A stretch of DNA of 41,565 bases from Oscillospiraceae bacterium (GTDB lineage Bacteria; Bacillota; Clostridia; Oscillospirales; CAG-382): the NCBI GenBank assembly GCA_015063885.1, contig SVTH01000007.1:1-41565 (forward strand), read 5' to 3'. The notes beneath the pieces were generated by a model, which worked only from the letters and a program-made list of their open reading frames with translations, was not told where the DNA came from and did no database searches. Positions 31,541 through 39,655 of the stretch are shown piece after piece. Position numbers and translations under genes: made by a program. The stretch's first letter is position 1, and each line of letters opens with the position of its first letter.

Positions 31541-33317
31541 ACGTAAAAAGACCCCCGGCGGAAAGATCTTCCTCCGTTTGCTGAAATACATCCTCCACTT
31601 CTGGCCTTTGGCGCTGTTGGGCGTCACCTTCTCCGTGTGCTCCAACCTCCTGGCTTTGCGGGGCCCCGAGTACCTGGGGAAAGCCGTGGACGCCATCGCC
31701 GCGGAAGGCGGGGTGCAGATGGATGCGGTGTGGTACAATTTCTTCCGTATGCTGTGGTGCTACGGCGCCTCCGCCATTCTGGCCTACCTGTTGACCCTGG
31801 TGATGGTGAACCTCAGCCAGAGAGTCACCCGCCGTATGCGGGGAGAGCTGTTCCGCGCCTTGACGGGACTGCCCGTTTCCTACTTCGATTCCCACCCCAC
31901 GGGGGATATCGTCAGCCGTTTTTCCTACGATATCGACACGGTGAACTCCACCCTGTCCACCGACCTGGTGCAGGTACTTTCCAGTACCGTCACCGTGGTG
32001 GGCTCCTTGGTGATGATGTGCTCCATTGCGCCGCCTCTTTTGCTGGTGTTCGCCGTCACCCTGCCCATCTCCATCCTGTTCACAAAAAAGAAGACCACCA
32101 CCATCCAGCCCCTGTTCCGCAAGCGCTCCTCCAAGCTGGGTGAGCTGAACGGCTTTGCGGAGGAGATGCTCTCGGGTGCCAAGACCATCGGCGCCTACCA
32201 CCGTGAAGAGGACGTCAGCGCCAAGTTCGACCAAAAGAACAAGGAAGCCGCCGACGCCTACTACGAGGCGGAATACTTGGGAGTGCTCATCGGCCCTTCC
32301 GTGAACTTTATCAACAATTTGTCCCTGTCTCTCATCATGATCTTCGGGGGCGTGCTGTTCCTGCTTTCCCAAAACGGTACCGTGGCGGAAGGCTCCCTGT
32401 GGTTCATCTCCATCGGCGGCATCTCCCAGTTCGTCATGTATTCCCGTAAGTTTGCAGGCCCCATCAACGAGTTCGCCAACATTCTGAGCGAATTCCAATC
32501 CGCCTTCACCGCTGCGGAACGGATCTTCCGCATCATAGACGAGCCTGCGGAGCCCGCCGACAAGGAGACCGCGAAGAAGCTGGACAACGCCACGGGGGAC
32601 GTCTCCCTTTCCCACGTATCCTTCGGCTACCTGCCGGGGAAGACGGTGCTGCATAACCTTTCCTTTGCCGCCAAGCCCGGGCAGACCGTGGCCATCGTGG
32701 GTCCCACGGGTGCGGGAAAGACCACCATTATCAACCTGCTCATGCGGTTTTACGACCCCGACGGGGGAGAGATCACCGTGGACGGCAAGGAGATCCGTGA
32801 CCTCACCCGTGACAGCCTGCGGAAGGCCTATACCATGGTGCTCCAGGATACCTGGCTGTTCCACGGCACCGTATTGGAAAACATCACCTACGGCAAGGAC
32901 GGCGCCACCCGTGAAGAAGCGGAAAACGCCGCCAAGGCCGCCCGCATCCACGGCTTCATCTCCCGTTTGCCCGAGGGGTACGATACTCTCCTTTCCGACG
33001 ACGGGGTGAACGTCTCCAAGGGACAGAAGCAGCTCATCACCATCGCCCGCGCCATGCTGGCGGACAGCAGAATGCTGATCCTGGACGAGGCCACCTCCAA
33101 CGTGGACTCCCGCACGGAGCAGAAGATCCAGGAGGCCATGAACAAGCTGACGGAGGGCAGGACCTGCTTCATCATCGCCCACCGCCTTTCCACCATACAG
33201 CACGCAGATCTGATCCTGGTGGTGAAGGAGGGCAACGTTATCGAGCAGGGCACCCACGAGGAATTGCTTGCCCAAAAGGGCTTCTACGCCTCCCTGTACA
33301 ACTCCCAATTTTCGTGA
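31533..33317 (+). CDS. ABC exporter half-transporter, catalytic-site subunit
   Basis: 594 residues from TTG at 31533, chosen because GGGAGGTG lies 6 bp upstream and the gene then overlaps the previous stop (TTGACTGA); a longer frame from the ATG at 31506 is possible. TM domain then ATPase: Walker A GPTGAGKTT (Gly390), degenerate signature VSKGQ (Val494), Walker B with catalytic Glu519 (LILDEATSNVD), H-loop His550 (IAHRLST). It supplies the consensus active site, using the LSGGQ of the neighbour. Both must work together as a heterodimer (inference from the pairing). Confidence 0.93.
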   Translation: MTERKKTPGGKIFLRLLKYILHFWPLALLGVTFSVCSNLLALRGPEYLGKAVDAIAAEGGVQMDAVWYNFFRMLWCYGASAILAYLLTLVMVNLSQRVTRRMRGELFRALTGLPVSYFDSHPTGDIVSRFSYDIDTVNSTLSTDLVQVLSSTVTVVGSLVMMCSIAPPLLLVFAVTLPISILFTKKKTTTIQPLFRKRSSKLGELNGFAEEMLSGAKTIGAYHREEDVSAKFDQKNKEAADAYYEAEYLGVLIGPSVNFINNLSLSLIMIFGGVLFLLSQNGTVAEGSLWFISIGGISQFVMYSRKFAGPINEFANILSEFQSAFTAAERIFRIIDEPAEPADKETAKKLDNATGDVSLSHVSFGYLPGKTVLHNLSFAAKPGQTVAIVGPTGAGKTTIINLLMRFYDPDGGEITVDGKEIRDLTRDSLRKAYTMVLQDTWLFHGTVLENITYGKDGATREEAENAAKAARIHGFISRLPEGYDTLLSDDGVNVSKGQKQLITIARAMLADSRMLILDEATSNVDSRTEQKIQEAMNKLTEGRTCFIIAHRLSTIQHADLILVVKEGNVIEQGTHEELLAQKGFYASLYNSQFS

Positions 33318-33327
33318 GAAAAAACTC

Positions 33328-33356
33328 TTGACATCCAAAAAGGGTTGTGCTAAAAT
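33328..33356 (+). promoter_or_regulatory. Promoter of cysK-pdxK
   Basis: TTGACA (33328-33333), 17 bp, TAAAAT (33351-33356), 33 bp before the ATG at 33390. Strong consensus. Confidence 0.8.
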
Positions 33357-33389
33357 AGCGCCATCCTTTTAAAGAAAAGCGTGATCTCC

Positions 33390-34316
33390 ATGGCACTGTA
33401 TACCTCTGCCGATGCCATCATCGGCAATACCCCCTTATTACAGCTTCAAAAAACGGAAAAGGCACTTGCCCTTTCCGCTCACCTGTTTGCAAAAATAGAA
33501 GCCCTCAACCCCGCAGGCTCCGTGAAGGACCGTGTGGCCAAGGCCATGGTGGAGGACGGGGAGGCGAAGGGTCTCCTCACCCCCGACACCGTCATCATCG
33601 AGCCCACCTCCGGGAACACGGGCATCGGACTGTGCTCCGTAGGGCGTGCCAAGGGCTACCGCGTGGTCATCGTCATGCCCGACAGTATGTCGAGGGAGCG
33701 GATCCTGCTGATGGAAGCCTATGGCGGGGAAGTGATCCTCACCCCCGGCGCCCTGGGCATGCAGGGTGCCATCCAAAAGGCAAAGGAACTGGCGGAAGCC
33801 CTGCCCTCCGCCTGGATCCCCGGGCAGTTTGAAAATCTCGCCAACCCCGAGGCCCATTACCTTACCACGGGCCCCGAGCTGTACGCCGATCTGGAGGGCA
33901 AGATCGACCTCTTCGTCTGCGGCATCGGCACGGGAGGCACCATCACGGGCGTGGGGAAGTATCTGAAGGAACAAAACCCCCATTGCCGTATTATCGGCGT
34001 TGAGCCCGCCTCCTCTCCCCTGCTGTCGGAGGGAAGATCGGGTTCCCACGGCTTGCAGGGCATCGGCGCAAACTTTGTTCCCGCCGTGCTGGACAGAACC
34101 CTGCTCGACGAGATCGTCACCGTCACCGAGGAGCAGGCCTACGCCGCAGGGAGACTGGTGGGCAAGACCGAGGGCATCCTGACGGGCATCTCCGCAGGCG
34201 CCGCCGCACACGCCGCCATCGAGCTGGCAAAACGCCCCGAAAACGCAGGCAAACACATCGCAACCATCTTCCCCGACGGGGGAGACCGCTATCTTTCCAC
34301 CTCCATGTATCTGTAA
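33390..34316 (+). CDS. cysK: Cysteine synthase A
   Basis: 308 residues from the ATG at 33390 (the frame also has a GTG at 33381). Makes cysteine from O-acetylserine and sulfide. PLP lysine Lys46 in NPAGSVKDR, TSGNTGIGL binds substrate, GIGTGGTITGVGKYL binds the PLP phosphate, and TIFPDGGDRYLSTSMY closes the fold. Ribosome binding site is weak. Second gene in the unit is a PLP-salvage kinase, a sensible partner since CysK needs PLP. Confidence 0.95.
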   Translation: MALYTSADAIIGNTPLLQLQKTEKALALSAHLFAKIEALNPAGSVKDRVAKAMVEDGEAKGLLTPDTVIIEPTSGNTGIGLCSVGRAKGYRVVIVMPDSMSRERILLMEAYGGEVILTPGALGMQGAIQKAKELAEALPSAWIPGQFENLANPEAHYLTTGPELYADLEGKIDLFVCGIGTGGTITGVGKYLKEQNPHCRIIGVEPASSPLLSEGRSGSHGLQGIGANFVPAVLDRTLLDEIVTVTEEQAYAAGRLVGKTEGILTGISAGAAAHAAIELAKRPENAGKHIATIFPDGGDRYLSTSMYL

Positions 34317-34329
34317 GGAGAATTTCATC

Positions 34330-35169
34330 ATGGCAAACCAATACAAAAGAGTTTTAACGGTGCAGGACATTTCCTGCGTGGGACAATGCTCCCTGACGGT
34401 GGCGTTGCCCATCCTTTCCGCCTGCGGTTCGGAGACCTGCGTGCTCCCCTCCGCCGTCCTGTCCACCCATACCGGGGGCTTTTCCGGCTTCACCTTCCGT
34501 GATCTCACCGAGGATATGCCTTCCATCCTTGCCCATTGGCAAAAAGAAGGCATCGCTTTCGACGCCATCTATACGGGCTATCTGGGCAGTACCAAGCAGA
34601 TCCAATACGTCAAGGACATTTTCCACGGCGTAGCCGGGGAAAACTGCGTGAAGGTGGTGGATCCCGCCATGGCGGATCACGGCAAGCTGTACTACGGCTT
34701 CGATCAGCCCTTCGTGGAGGCTATGAAGACCCTCTGCGCCGAGGCGGATTACCTGGTCCCCAACCTGACGGAGGCCTGCTTCCTCACCGATACGCCCTAC
34801 ACCGAATCCTACGACGAGGCCTTTATCCGCACCCTGCTGGAAAAGCTGTGCGCTCTGGGGGCTAAGAACGTGATCTTCACGGGCGTGGCCTACCGAGCCG
34901 GGAAGAACGGCGTTGTGGTGTACGAAAACGGTGAGTACGCCTATTACGAGCACGAGATGCTTCCCAACAGCTGTCACGGCACGGGGGATATCTACGCCTC
35001 CGCCTTCGTGGGTGCCTTGATGCGTGGAAAGACTGCATACGACGCCGCACGCATCGCCGCAGACTACGCCGTGGAATGCATCAAATACACCGCCACCGTG
35101 GAGAACCACTGGTACGGCGCCGCCTTCGAGCCCGTTCTGGGTCAGCTCATCAAGGCGCTTGAAGAATAA
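34330..35169 (+). CDS. pdxK: Pyridoxal/pyridoxamine kinase
   Basis: 279 residues, PfkB/ribokinase-like fold of the PdxK/PdxY group. VLTVQDISCVGQCSLTVALP and LPSAVLSTHTGGFSG at the N-terminus, the catalytic CHGTGDIYASA (Asp in GTGD) near the C-terminus, VVDPAMADHGKLY in the middle. Phosphorylates vitamin B6 forms at the 5' hydroxyl. AAGGAGAA precedes the ATG 13 bp after cysK. PdxK and PdxY cannot be separated by eye. Confidence 0.92.
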   Translation: MANQYKRVLTVQDISCVGQCSLTVALPILSACGSETCVLPSAVLSTHTGGFSGFTFRDLTEDMPSILAHWQKEGIAFDAIYTGYLGSTKQIQYVKDIFHGVAGENCVKVVDPAMADHGKLYYGFDQPFVEAMKTLCAEADYLVPNLTEACFLTDTPYTESYDEAFIRTLLEKLCALGAKNVIFTGVAYRAGKNGVVVYENGEYAYYEHEMLPNSCHGTGDIYASAFVGALMRGKTAYDAARIAADYAVECIKYTATVENHWYGAAFEPVLGQLIKALEE

Positions 35170-35178
35170 GAGAACGAT

Positions 35179-35213
35179 GAAGGGGTGCTTCTTGAAAGAA
35201 ACACCCCTTTTTC
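35179..35213 (+). terminator. Terminator between pdxK and plsY (probably bidirectional)
   Basis: AAGGGGTG with CACCCCTT outer arms, TTCTT/AAGAA inner arms, short loop, then TTTTT on the plus strand. plsY ends just downstream on the other strand. Confidence 0.8.
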
Positions 35214-35218
35214 GTATC

Positions 35219-35833
35219 TCATTTTTTCGCAAACAATTTCGTCGCCACGTATTCACGGATCTTGTTGTCCGTGCCGTCCATGGCCTTCTTCACGTTGCCC
35301 GCATGCTTATACAGGATCAACCCGCTGACGGCGGTGCAAATACCGATAACGGGGATGCTCTTTTTCAAAAGCCACATGATCACGGGGAAGGCGATCCCGC
35401 CGTAATAAGGCAGAGCCACGCTGTAATTCACCAACAGCATAGCCACCACGCCGGTGACCAGCAGGAACCAAAACACGTGGGGATCCACCGCCAGCACGAA
35501 TCCGCCGAAGGCCGCCAGGCCCTTCCCGCCCTTGAATTTCAGATAGAAGGGGAAGATATGCCCCACCACGGCCGCCGCCCCTGCCAGATAGGGCGCCAGC
35601 TCCGCCACGGGGAAGAACAGCGCCGCCAGATGGAAGGCCGCCAAAGCCTTGAAGATATCAAACACCATCACCAAGACGGCGTACCCCTTGCCGAAATGCA
35701 ACAGCACGTTGGTGGCACCCAGATTTCCCGTGCCGCTCTTTCTCAGATTGGTCTGCTTGAACCTTCCGATCAAGGCCGCAGGGTTCAGGGAACCGAACAA
35801 ATAACCCAAAATCAGGGATAACAGGATCTCCAT
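35219..35833 (-). CDS. plsY: Acyl-phosphate glycerol-3-phosphate acyltransferase
   Basis: 204 residues from the ATG at 35833; a GTG at 35851 is less likely. Five-pass membrane enzyme that transfers an acyl group from acyl-phosphate to sn-glycerol 3-phosphate, the first step of phospholipid synthesis. All three PlsY motifs are present: GYLFGSLNPA, SGTGNLGATNV, and GHIFPFYLKFKGGKGLA. Runs against the pdxK gene. It would consume the product of GpsA or GlpK. Confidence 0.96.
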   Translation of the reverse strand: MEILLSLILGYLFGSLNPAALIGRFKQTNLRKSGTGNLGATNVLLHFGKGYAVLVMVFDIFKALAAFHLAALFFPVAELAPYLAGAAAVVGHIFPFYLKFKGGKGLAAFGGFVLAVDPHVFWFLLVTGVVAMLLVNYSVALPYYGGIAFPVIMWLLKKSIPVIGICTAVSGLILYKHAGNVKKAMDGTDNKIREYVATKLFAKK

Positions 35834-35942
35834 TTCAACACTCTCTTTCACATCTTACTCTTATATCATACCGAAGGGATGTTTTTAAATGTTTTTCTAT
35901 TTGTGAACAAATTGTTAAATCCCCTCCGCTTTTCGGTTTTTC

Positions 35943-35971
35943 TTGACAAAATCCCTTCCATCCCGTACAAT
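35943..35971 (+). promoter_or_regulatory. Promoter of the APH(3')-like gene
   Basis: TTGACA (35943-35948), 17 bp, TACAAT (35966-35971), 29 bp before the ATG. Consensus -35, so well expressed. Confidence 0.75.
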
Positions 35972-36000
35972 AAAAGCAACCGTCCTAAAAAGGAGCTTCT

Positions 36001-36777
36001 ATGAAACGCACCCTCATCAATCCCGATCTGCATCTGATCCCCGGGGAATTCCACCCCTTGCTCACCGGCAAGGCGGTGTACGACAGTAGCTGCTCCCAAG
36101 CGGCTCGGGTCTACTATATCCCTTCGGAGGGGTGCTTTCTGAAATCCGCCCCCAAGGGGAGCCTGCAACGAGAAAAGGAGCTCACCTCCTTTCTGTCCGC
36201 CCTGTTTCCCGCCCCCAAGGTGCTGGCATATCTTTCGGGAGAGCGGGATTGGCTGTTGACCTCCGCCGTGGAAGGGGAGGATTGCACCCACCCCGATCAC
36301 CTGGCGGATCCCAAGCGCCTTTGCGACCTTTGGGCGGAGACTTTGCGTGCCATCCACAGCCTGCCCGCCGCGGGCTGTCCCGTAGAAGATCACCGTTTGC
36401 GTTATTTCGCCACCGCGGAAGAAAACTACCGCAAGGGGGAATGGGATCTTTCATACTGCGACGGTGCTTTTTCCACCCCCGAGGCGGCCTTTGCCCACCT
36501 GCAAGCCAACAGACATCTCTTACGCAACGACACCCTCCTCCACGGAGATTACTGCCTCCCCAACGTGATGCTGAAGGATTGGCGAGTCTCCGGGATCATC
36601 GACCTGGGCAACGGGGGCGTGGGCGACCGCCACGTGGATCTCTATTGGGGTGCCTGGACCTTGCGGTTCAATTTGAACACCGACGCCTACCGACAGCGCT
36701 TTTTCCACGCCTACGGCAGAGACTTTGTGGACGAAGAACGGCTTCTGCTGGTGTCCGCCGCAGAATGCTTCGGATAA
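36001..36777 (+). CDS. Aminoglycoside 3'-phosphotransferase-like kinase
   Basis: 258 residues, close to APH(3') length (about 264). Catalytic loop HGDYCLPNVML with Asp183 (base) and Asn188; metal-binding Asp201 in IIDLGNGG; then GDRHVDLYWG, as in APH(3') enzymes (which read ID-L-G..G.AD..D). The N-terminal lobe has the CFLKSAP lysine for ATP. Whether it phosphorylates kanamycin-type drugs cannot be told; many chromosomal relatives have unknown substrates. GGAG is 7 bp before the ATG; operon with the next gene. Confidence 0.8.
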   Translation: MKRTLINPDLHLIPGEFHPLLTGKAVYDSSCSQAARVYYIPSEGCFLKSAPKGSLQREKELTSFLSALFPAPKVLAYLSGERDWLLTSAVEGEDCTHPDHLADPKRLCDLWAETLRAIHSLPAAGCPVEDHRLRYFATAEENYRKGEWDLSYCDGAFSTPEAAFAHLQANRHLLRNDTLLHGDYCLPNVMLKDWRVSGIIDLGNGGVGDRHVDLYWGAWTLRFNLNTDAYRQRFFHAYGRDFVDEERLLLVSAAECFG

Positions 36778-36783
36778 GGAGAC

Positions 36784-36803
36784 TGAGCCCGCCGGAAGCG
36801 GGC
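36784..36803. other. Intergenic hairpin between the kinase and msrC
   Basis: AGCCCGC/GCGGGCT around CGGAA, in the 50-bp gap. No T-tract, so transcription likely continues; it may adjust expression of the second gene. Confidence 0.5.
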
Positions 36804-36827
36804 TACGAAAGGAATGATTGCAGCTTT

Positions 36828-37280
36828 ATGACCGATTACAAATTATTAAACCAACAGCTTCTCGCCCTGACGGAAGGGGTAAAAGAGCCTGTTTCCAACC
36901 TGGCAAACGCCTCCGCCTTGCTGTTTTACACCCTCCCCGATCTGAACTGGGCGGGGTTCTACCTGTACAAAAACGACGCCCTCCTGTTGGGTCCCTTCCA
37001 GGGGAAGCACGCCTGCACCAAGATCGCTATGGGGAAAGGGGTCTGCGGAACTGCCGCCTTGCAGGGGGAAACGCTTGTGGTTCCCGATGTCCACACCTTC
37101 CCCGGGCATATCGCCTGCGACGGGGCGTCCAACGCCGAGATCGTCATCCCGCTGTACGTTGGCGGCACCCTCTACGGCGTGCTGGACATCGACAGCCCCG
37201 TATACCACCGCTTCACGGAGGAAGACCGTGGGGGTCTGGAAGCCTTCGCAAGAACGTTGGAAGCGGTGCTGAACGGATAA
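36828..37280 (+). CDS. msrC: Free methionine-R-sulfoxide reductase (GAF type)
   Basis: 150 residues from the ATG at 36828; upstream AAAGG is 14 bp away. GAF-fold enzyme that reduces free Met-R-sulfoxide. Family cysteines are all present and spaced as in E. coli (84, 94, 118 there): Cys63 (HACTKI), Cys73 (GVCGTAA), Cys97 (HIACDG), differences 10 and 24. GPFQGK, VVPDVHTFPGH and EIVIPL complete the pattern. An oxidant-repair gene beside the oxygen-defence genes of this window fits an air-sensitive anaerobe. Confidence 0.95.
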   Translation: MTDYKLLNQQLLALTEGVKEPVSNLANASALLFYTLPDLNWAGFYLYKNDALLLGPFQGKHACTKIAMGKGVCGTAALQGETLVVPDVHTFPGHIACDGASNAEIVIPLYVGGTLYGVLDIDSPVYHRFTEEDRGGLEAFARTLEAVLNG

Positions 37281-37438
37281 AAAGCGAACAGAGCGCAGAG
37301 GGAAAACCGATCTGCATTTCCCGCAGAACGGGACGTCTCACCGCCGCAGGCGGTATCGGCGCCCCGCGGGGCGTGTGCCGATGGCATGGATTTGAACGGC
37401 ATCGGCGCGTTGTATCTTCAAAAAGCACGATCATCTGC

Positions 37439-37467
37439 AGAGAGGAAAATTTTCCTCTCTTTTTTTG
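37439..37467 (+). terminator. Perfect terminator between msrC and the two-component genes
   Basis: Arms of 11 bp (AGAGAGGAAAA and its complement) directly abutting, then seven T. The 258-bp gap 37281-37539 otherwise holds only GC-rich non-coding sequence and the promoter below. Confidence 0.9.
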
Positions 37468-37470
37468 CGT

Positions 37471-37505
37471 TTCATTACAGTTTCATAACAAACCTGTGTT
37501 ATAAT
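37471..37505 (+). promoter_or_regulatory. Promoter of the two-component operon with direct repeats
   Basis: TATAAT at 37500-37505 has no proper -35; instead TTCAT occurs twice 11 bp apart (37471-37475 and 37482-37486; TTCATTACAGTTTCATAAC). OmpR-type regulators bind 10-11 bp direct repeats, so this is a likely activator site, perhaps for the regulator encoded here. Confidence 0.55.
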
Positions 37506-37539
37506 ACCTGCAAGACGGAAAATGAAAGGAAGAATCGAC

Positions 37540-38187
37540 ATGGCAAAAATACTTGTGGTAGAGGACGAACAGATCATCAACGACCTCATCGTGAAGCACC
37601 TGACCCTGGTGGGGCATACCTGCCTTTCCGCTTACGAGGGGTTGAAGGCGCTGGAAATGGTGCGTGGGGATTCCCCCGACCTGGTGATCCTGGACGTGAT
37701 GCTTCCCGGGCTGGACGGCTTCGACCTGGTGAAGCTCATGGGAAACGTCCCCGTGATCTTCGTCACCGCCAAAAGCAACCTGGCGGACAAGCTGAAGGGG
37801 CTCACCCTGGGCGCCGAGGATTACATCGTCAAGCCCTTCGAGATGCAGGAGCTCCTGGCCCGTGTGCGGGTGGTATTGCGCCGTACCCAACGGGACGTGA
37901 ACGAGTTCTGCTTTGACGGCCTCACCGTGGATTTCAGCGGGCGCAAGGTGTTCCGCGGCGGGGAAGAGATCATCCTGGCTCCCAAGGAGTTCGCCCTGCT
38001 GGAGGCGTTGATCAAAAACCGCAACATTGCCCTGTCCCGGGAGAAGATCCTCCACCTGGTGTGGGCCTTCGATTACGAAGGGGACACCCGCACCGTGGAC
38101 GTCCACGTGCAGAAGCTCCGCCAGAAGCTGGATCTGAAGGATCGCATCCGTACAATCTATAAAGTAGGTTATCGATTTGAAGTATGA
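37540..38187 (+). CDS. OmpR-family response regulator
   Basis: 215 residues from the ATG at 37540 (AAAGGAAG upstream; a start at 37522 is possible). Receiver domain (1-115): acidic pair VEDEQ, phospho-acceptor Asp52 (VILDVMLPG), Thr in FVTAKSN, Lys in IVKPF. Winged-helix DNA-binding domain (about 125-215): LAPKEFALLEALIKN, RTVDVHVQKLRQKL, IYKVGYRF. The last 4 bp overlap the kinase start (ATGA). Its target may be the TTCAT repeats before its own operon and before 39656. Confidence 0.95.
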   Translation: MAKILVVEDEQIINDLIVKHLTLVGHTCLSAYEGLKALEMVRGDSPDLVILDVMLPGLDGFDLVKLMGNVPVIFVTAKSNLADKLKGLTLGAEDYIVKPFEMQELLARVRVVLRRTQRDVNEFCFDGLTVDFSGRKVFRGGEEIILAPKEFALLEALIKNRNIALSREKILHLVWAFDYEGDTRTVDVHVQKLRQKLDLKDRIRTIYKVGYRFEV

Positions 38188-39551
38188 AATCAAAAATGAA
38201 GTTTTTTGAACGCACCTACCTGCTGACCCTGCTGTTGTTTCTGCTGTTCTTGAACGGGTGCGTCTTCGCCCTGGCGTATTACACCCACGCGGGGAATATA
38301 GACGCCGCCAAGGAGGTCTGCCGCTCGGGAGAGACGGCGGCGCTGGAGGCCTACCTGCGGGACAGAGAGACCCTGGCCGACGTGAACGAGCTGCTGCTGC
38401 AGGTGTCCTACGGGAACTTTTACCGCAAAAAGGACGCCTACCTGGCCTTCACACGGGACGGGGAGGTCACCTTCACCAGCCTGCCTCCGGGGCTGACCCC
38501 TCCTGCGGCGGGGCATATGACCGACCTGCGGCTGGACGGCAGGCGGTACCTGGTGTTCACCGAGGAAGCGGGAGAAGAGGGACTGCTGTTCACCTACGCC
38601 TCCGACGTCACCTACCTGGACGAGGAGTTCCGCACCCTGATGGTGATGCTGGGCGCCGTTTCCCTGGCGGCCTCCGCCATGCTGGCGTTGCTTTTGTACC
38701 TTTTACTGCGGAAACTGTACGCCCCCATCGGCACCTTGTCCCGTGCGGCGGAAAGCCTGGCGGAAGGGGAGCTTTCCGTCCGTGCGGACGATTCGGGAAC
38801 CGACGAGTTCTCCGCCCTGGCGGGGCACTTCAACCACATGGCGGATAAGATCCAGGGGCAGATCCAAGCCCTGCAGGACACCGCCGACCAGCGCCAGCGG
38901 ATGCTGGACGACTTAGCCCACGAAATGCGCACTCCCTTGACGGGGATCCACGGCTATGCGGAATACATCTCCGCCGCAAGGATCTCCGAGGAGGAGAAGA
39001 TCGAGGCGGCGCAGTTCATCATGTCGGAATCCATGCGCCTGCGGCAGATCAGCGAGACCCTTCTGGACATGGCCTTCGTGCGGGAAAACCGTATCTCCCC
39101 CGCGGAGCTGGTGGCAAGGGAGCTTTTGCTGGCCACCCGTGACCGTTTCGTCACCCGCGCCCAGGAGAAGGAGCTGACCGTTACCGTCACAGGCGGGGAT
39201 TTCCTCCTTTCGGGAGACAAGCTTCTGCTGGAGCTGTTGCTCACCAACCTGACGGAAAACGCCTGCAAGGCCTGTCCCACAGGCGGGTGTATCCAACTGG
39301 GGGCAATCGCAGACGAGAAAGGGAAGACCTTCTTCGTCAAGGACAACGGTGGGGGGATGACCTCGGAGCAGCTTGCCCACATCACTACCCCCTTCTACCG
39401 CACCGACCGTTCCCGCAACCGCAAGGACGGGGGAACGGGGCTGGGGCTTGCCCTCTGCCAGCGGATCGCGGACGCCCACGGCGCCAACCTTTCCTTCACC
39501 TCCGCCTTGGGGGAAGGCACCGCCGCCTATTTATTTTTTCCGAAAACCTGA
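38184..39551 (+). CDS. Sensor histidine kinase partner
   Basis: 455 residues. TM1 (about 10-32), an extracytoplasmic sensor of about 125 residues, TM2 (about 155-178; MLGAVSLAASAMLALLLYLL), HAMP linker (about 180-235), HisKA with phosphorylated His246 (LAHEMRTPLTG), then ATPase boxes N (NLTENACKA), G1 (VKDNGGGM), G2 (GTGLGLALC). Complete. Lone stimulus not evident. Co-transcribed with the response regulator. Confidence 0.95.
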   Translation: MKSKMKFFERTYLLTLLLFLLFLNGCVFALAYYTHAGNIDAAKEVCRSGETAALEAYLRDRETLADVNELLLQVSYGNFYRKKDAYLAFTRDGEVTFTSLPPGLTPPAAGHMTDLRLDGRRYLVFTEEAGEEGLLFTYASDVTYLDEEFRTLMVMLGAVSLAASAMLALLLYLLLRKLYAPIGTLSRAAESLAEGELSVRADDSGTDEFSALAGHFNHMADKIQGQIQALQDTADQRQRMLDDLAHEMRTPLTGIHGYAEYISAARISEEEKIEAAQFIMSESMRLRQISETLLDMAFVRENRISPAELVARELLLATRDRFVTRAQEKELTVTVTGGDFLLSGDKLLLELLLTNLTENACKACPTGGCIQLGAIADEKGKTFFVKDNGGGMTSEQLAHITTPFYRTDRSRNRKDGGTGLGLALCQRIADAHGANLSFTSALGEGTAAYLFFPKT

Positions 39552-39561
39552 AAATTTTACA

Positions 39562-39609
39562 ACTTCATGATAACTCCATGACGGTTTCCATATATCCCTG
39601 TGGTAACAT
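39562..39609 (+). promoter_or_regulatory. Promoter region of the secreted protein with TTCAT-type repeats
   Basis: TTCAT (39564-39568), TCCAT (39575-39579), TCCAT (39587-39591), spaced 11 and 12 bp, then TAACAT (39604-39609) as a possible -10 and no -35. The distance from the last repeat to the -10 (12 bp) is close to that in the two-component promoter (13 bp). Confidence 0.5.
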
Positions 39610-39655
39610 AGGGATACCGTGAAAGCGGAATCTATTTTTCAGAAAGGAAAACCCT

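Noticed and set aside
31446..33338. 630-aa minus-strand frame opposite the second ABC subunit
   Set aside because: Antisense shadow; ABC motifs on the plus strand are decisive.
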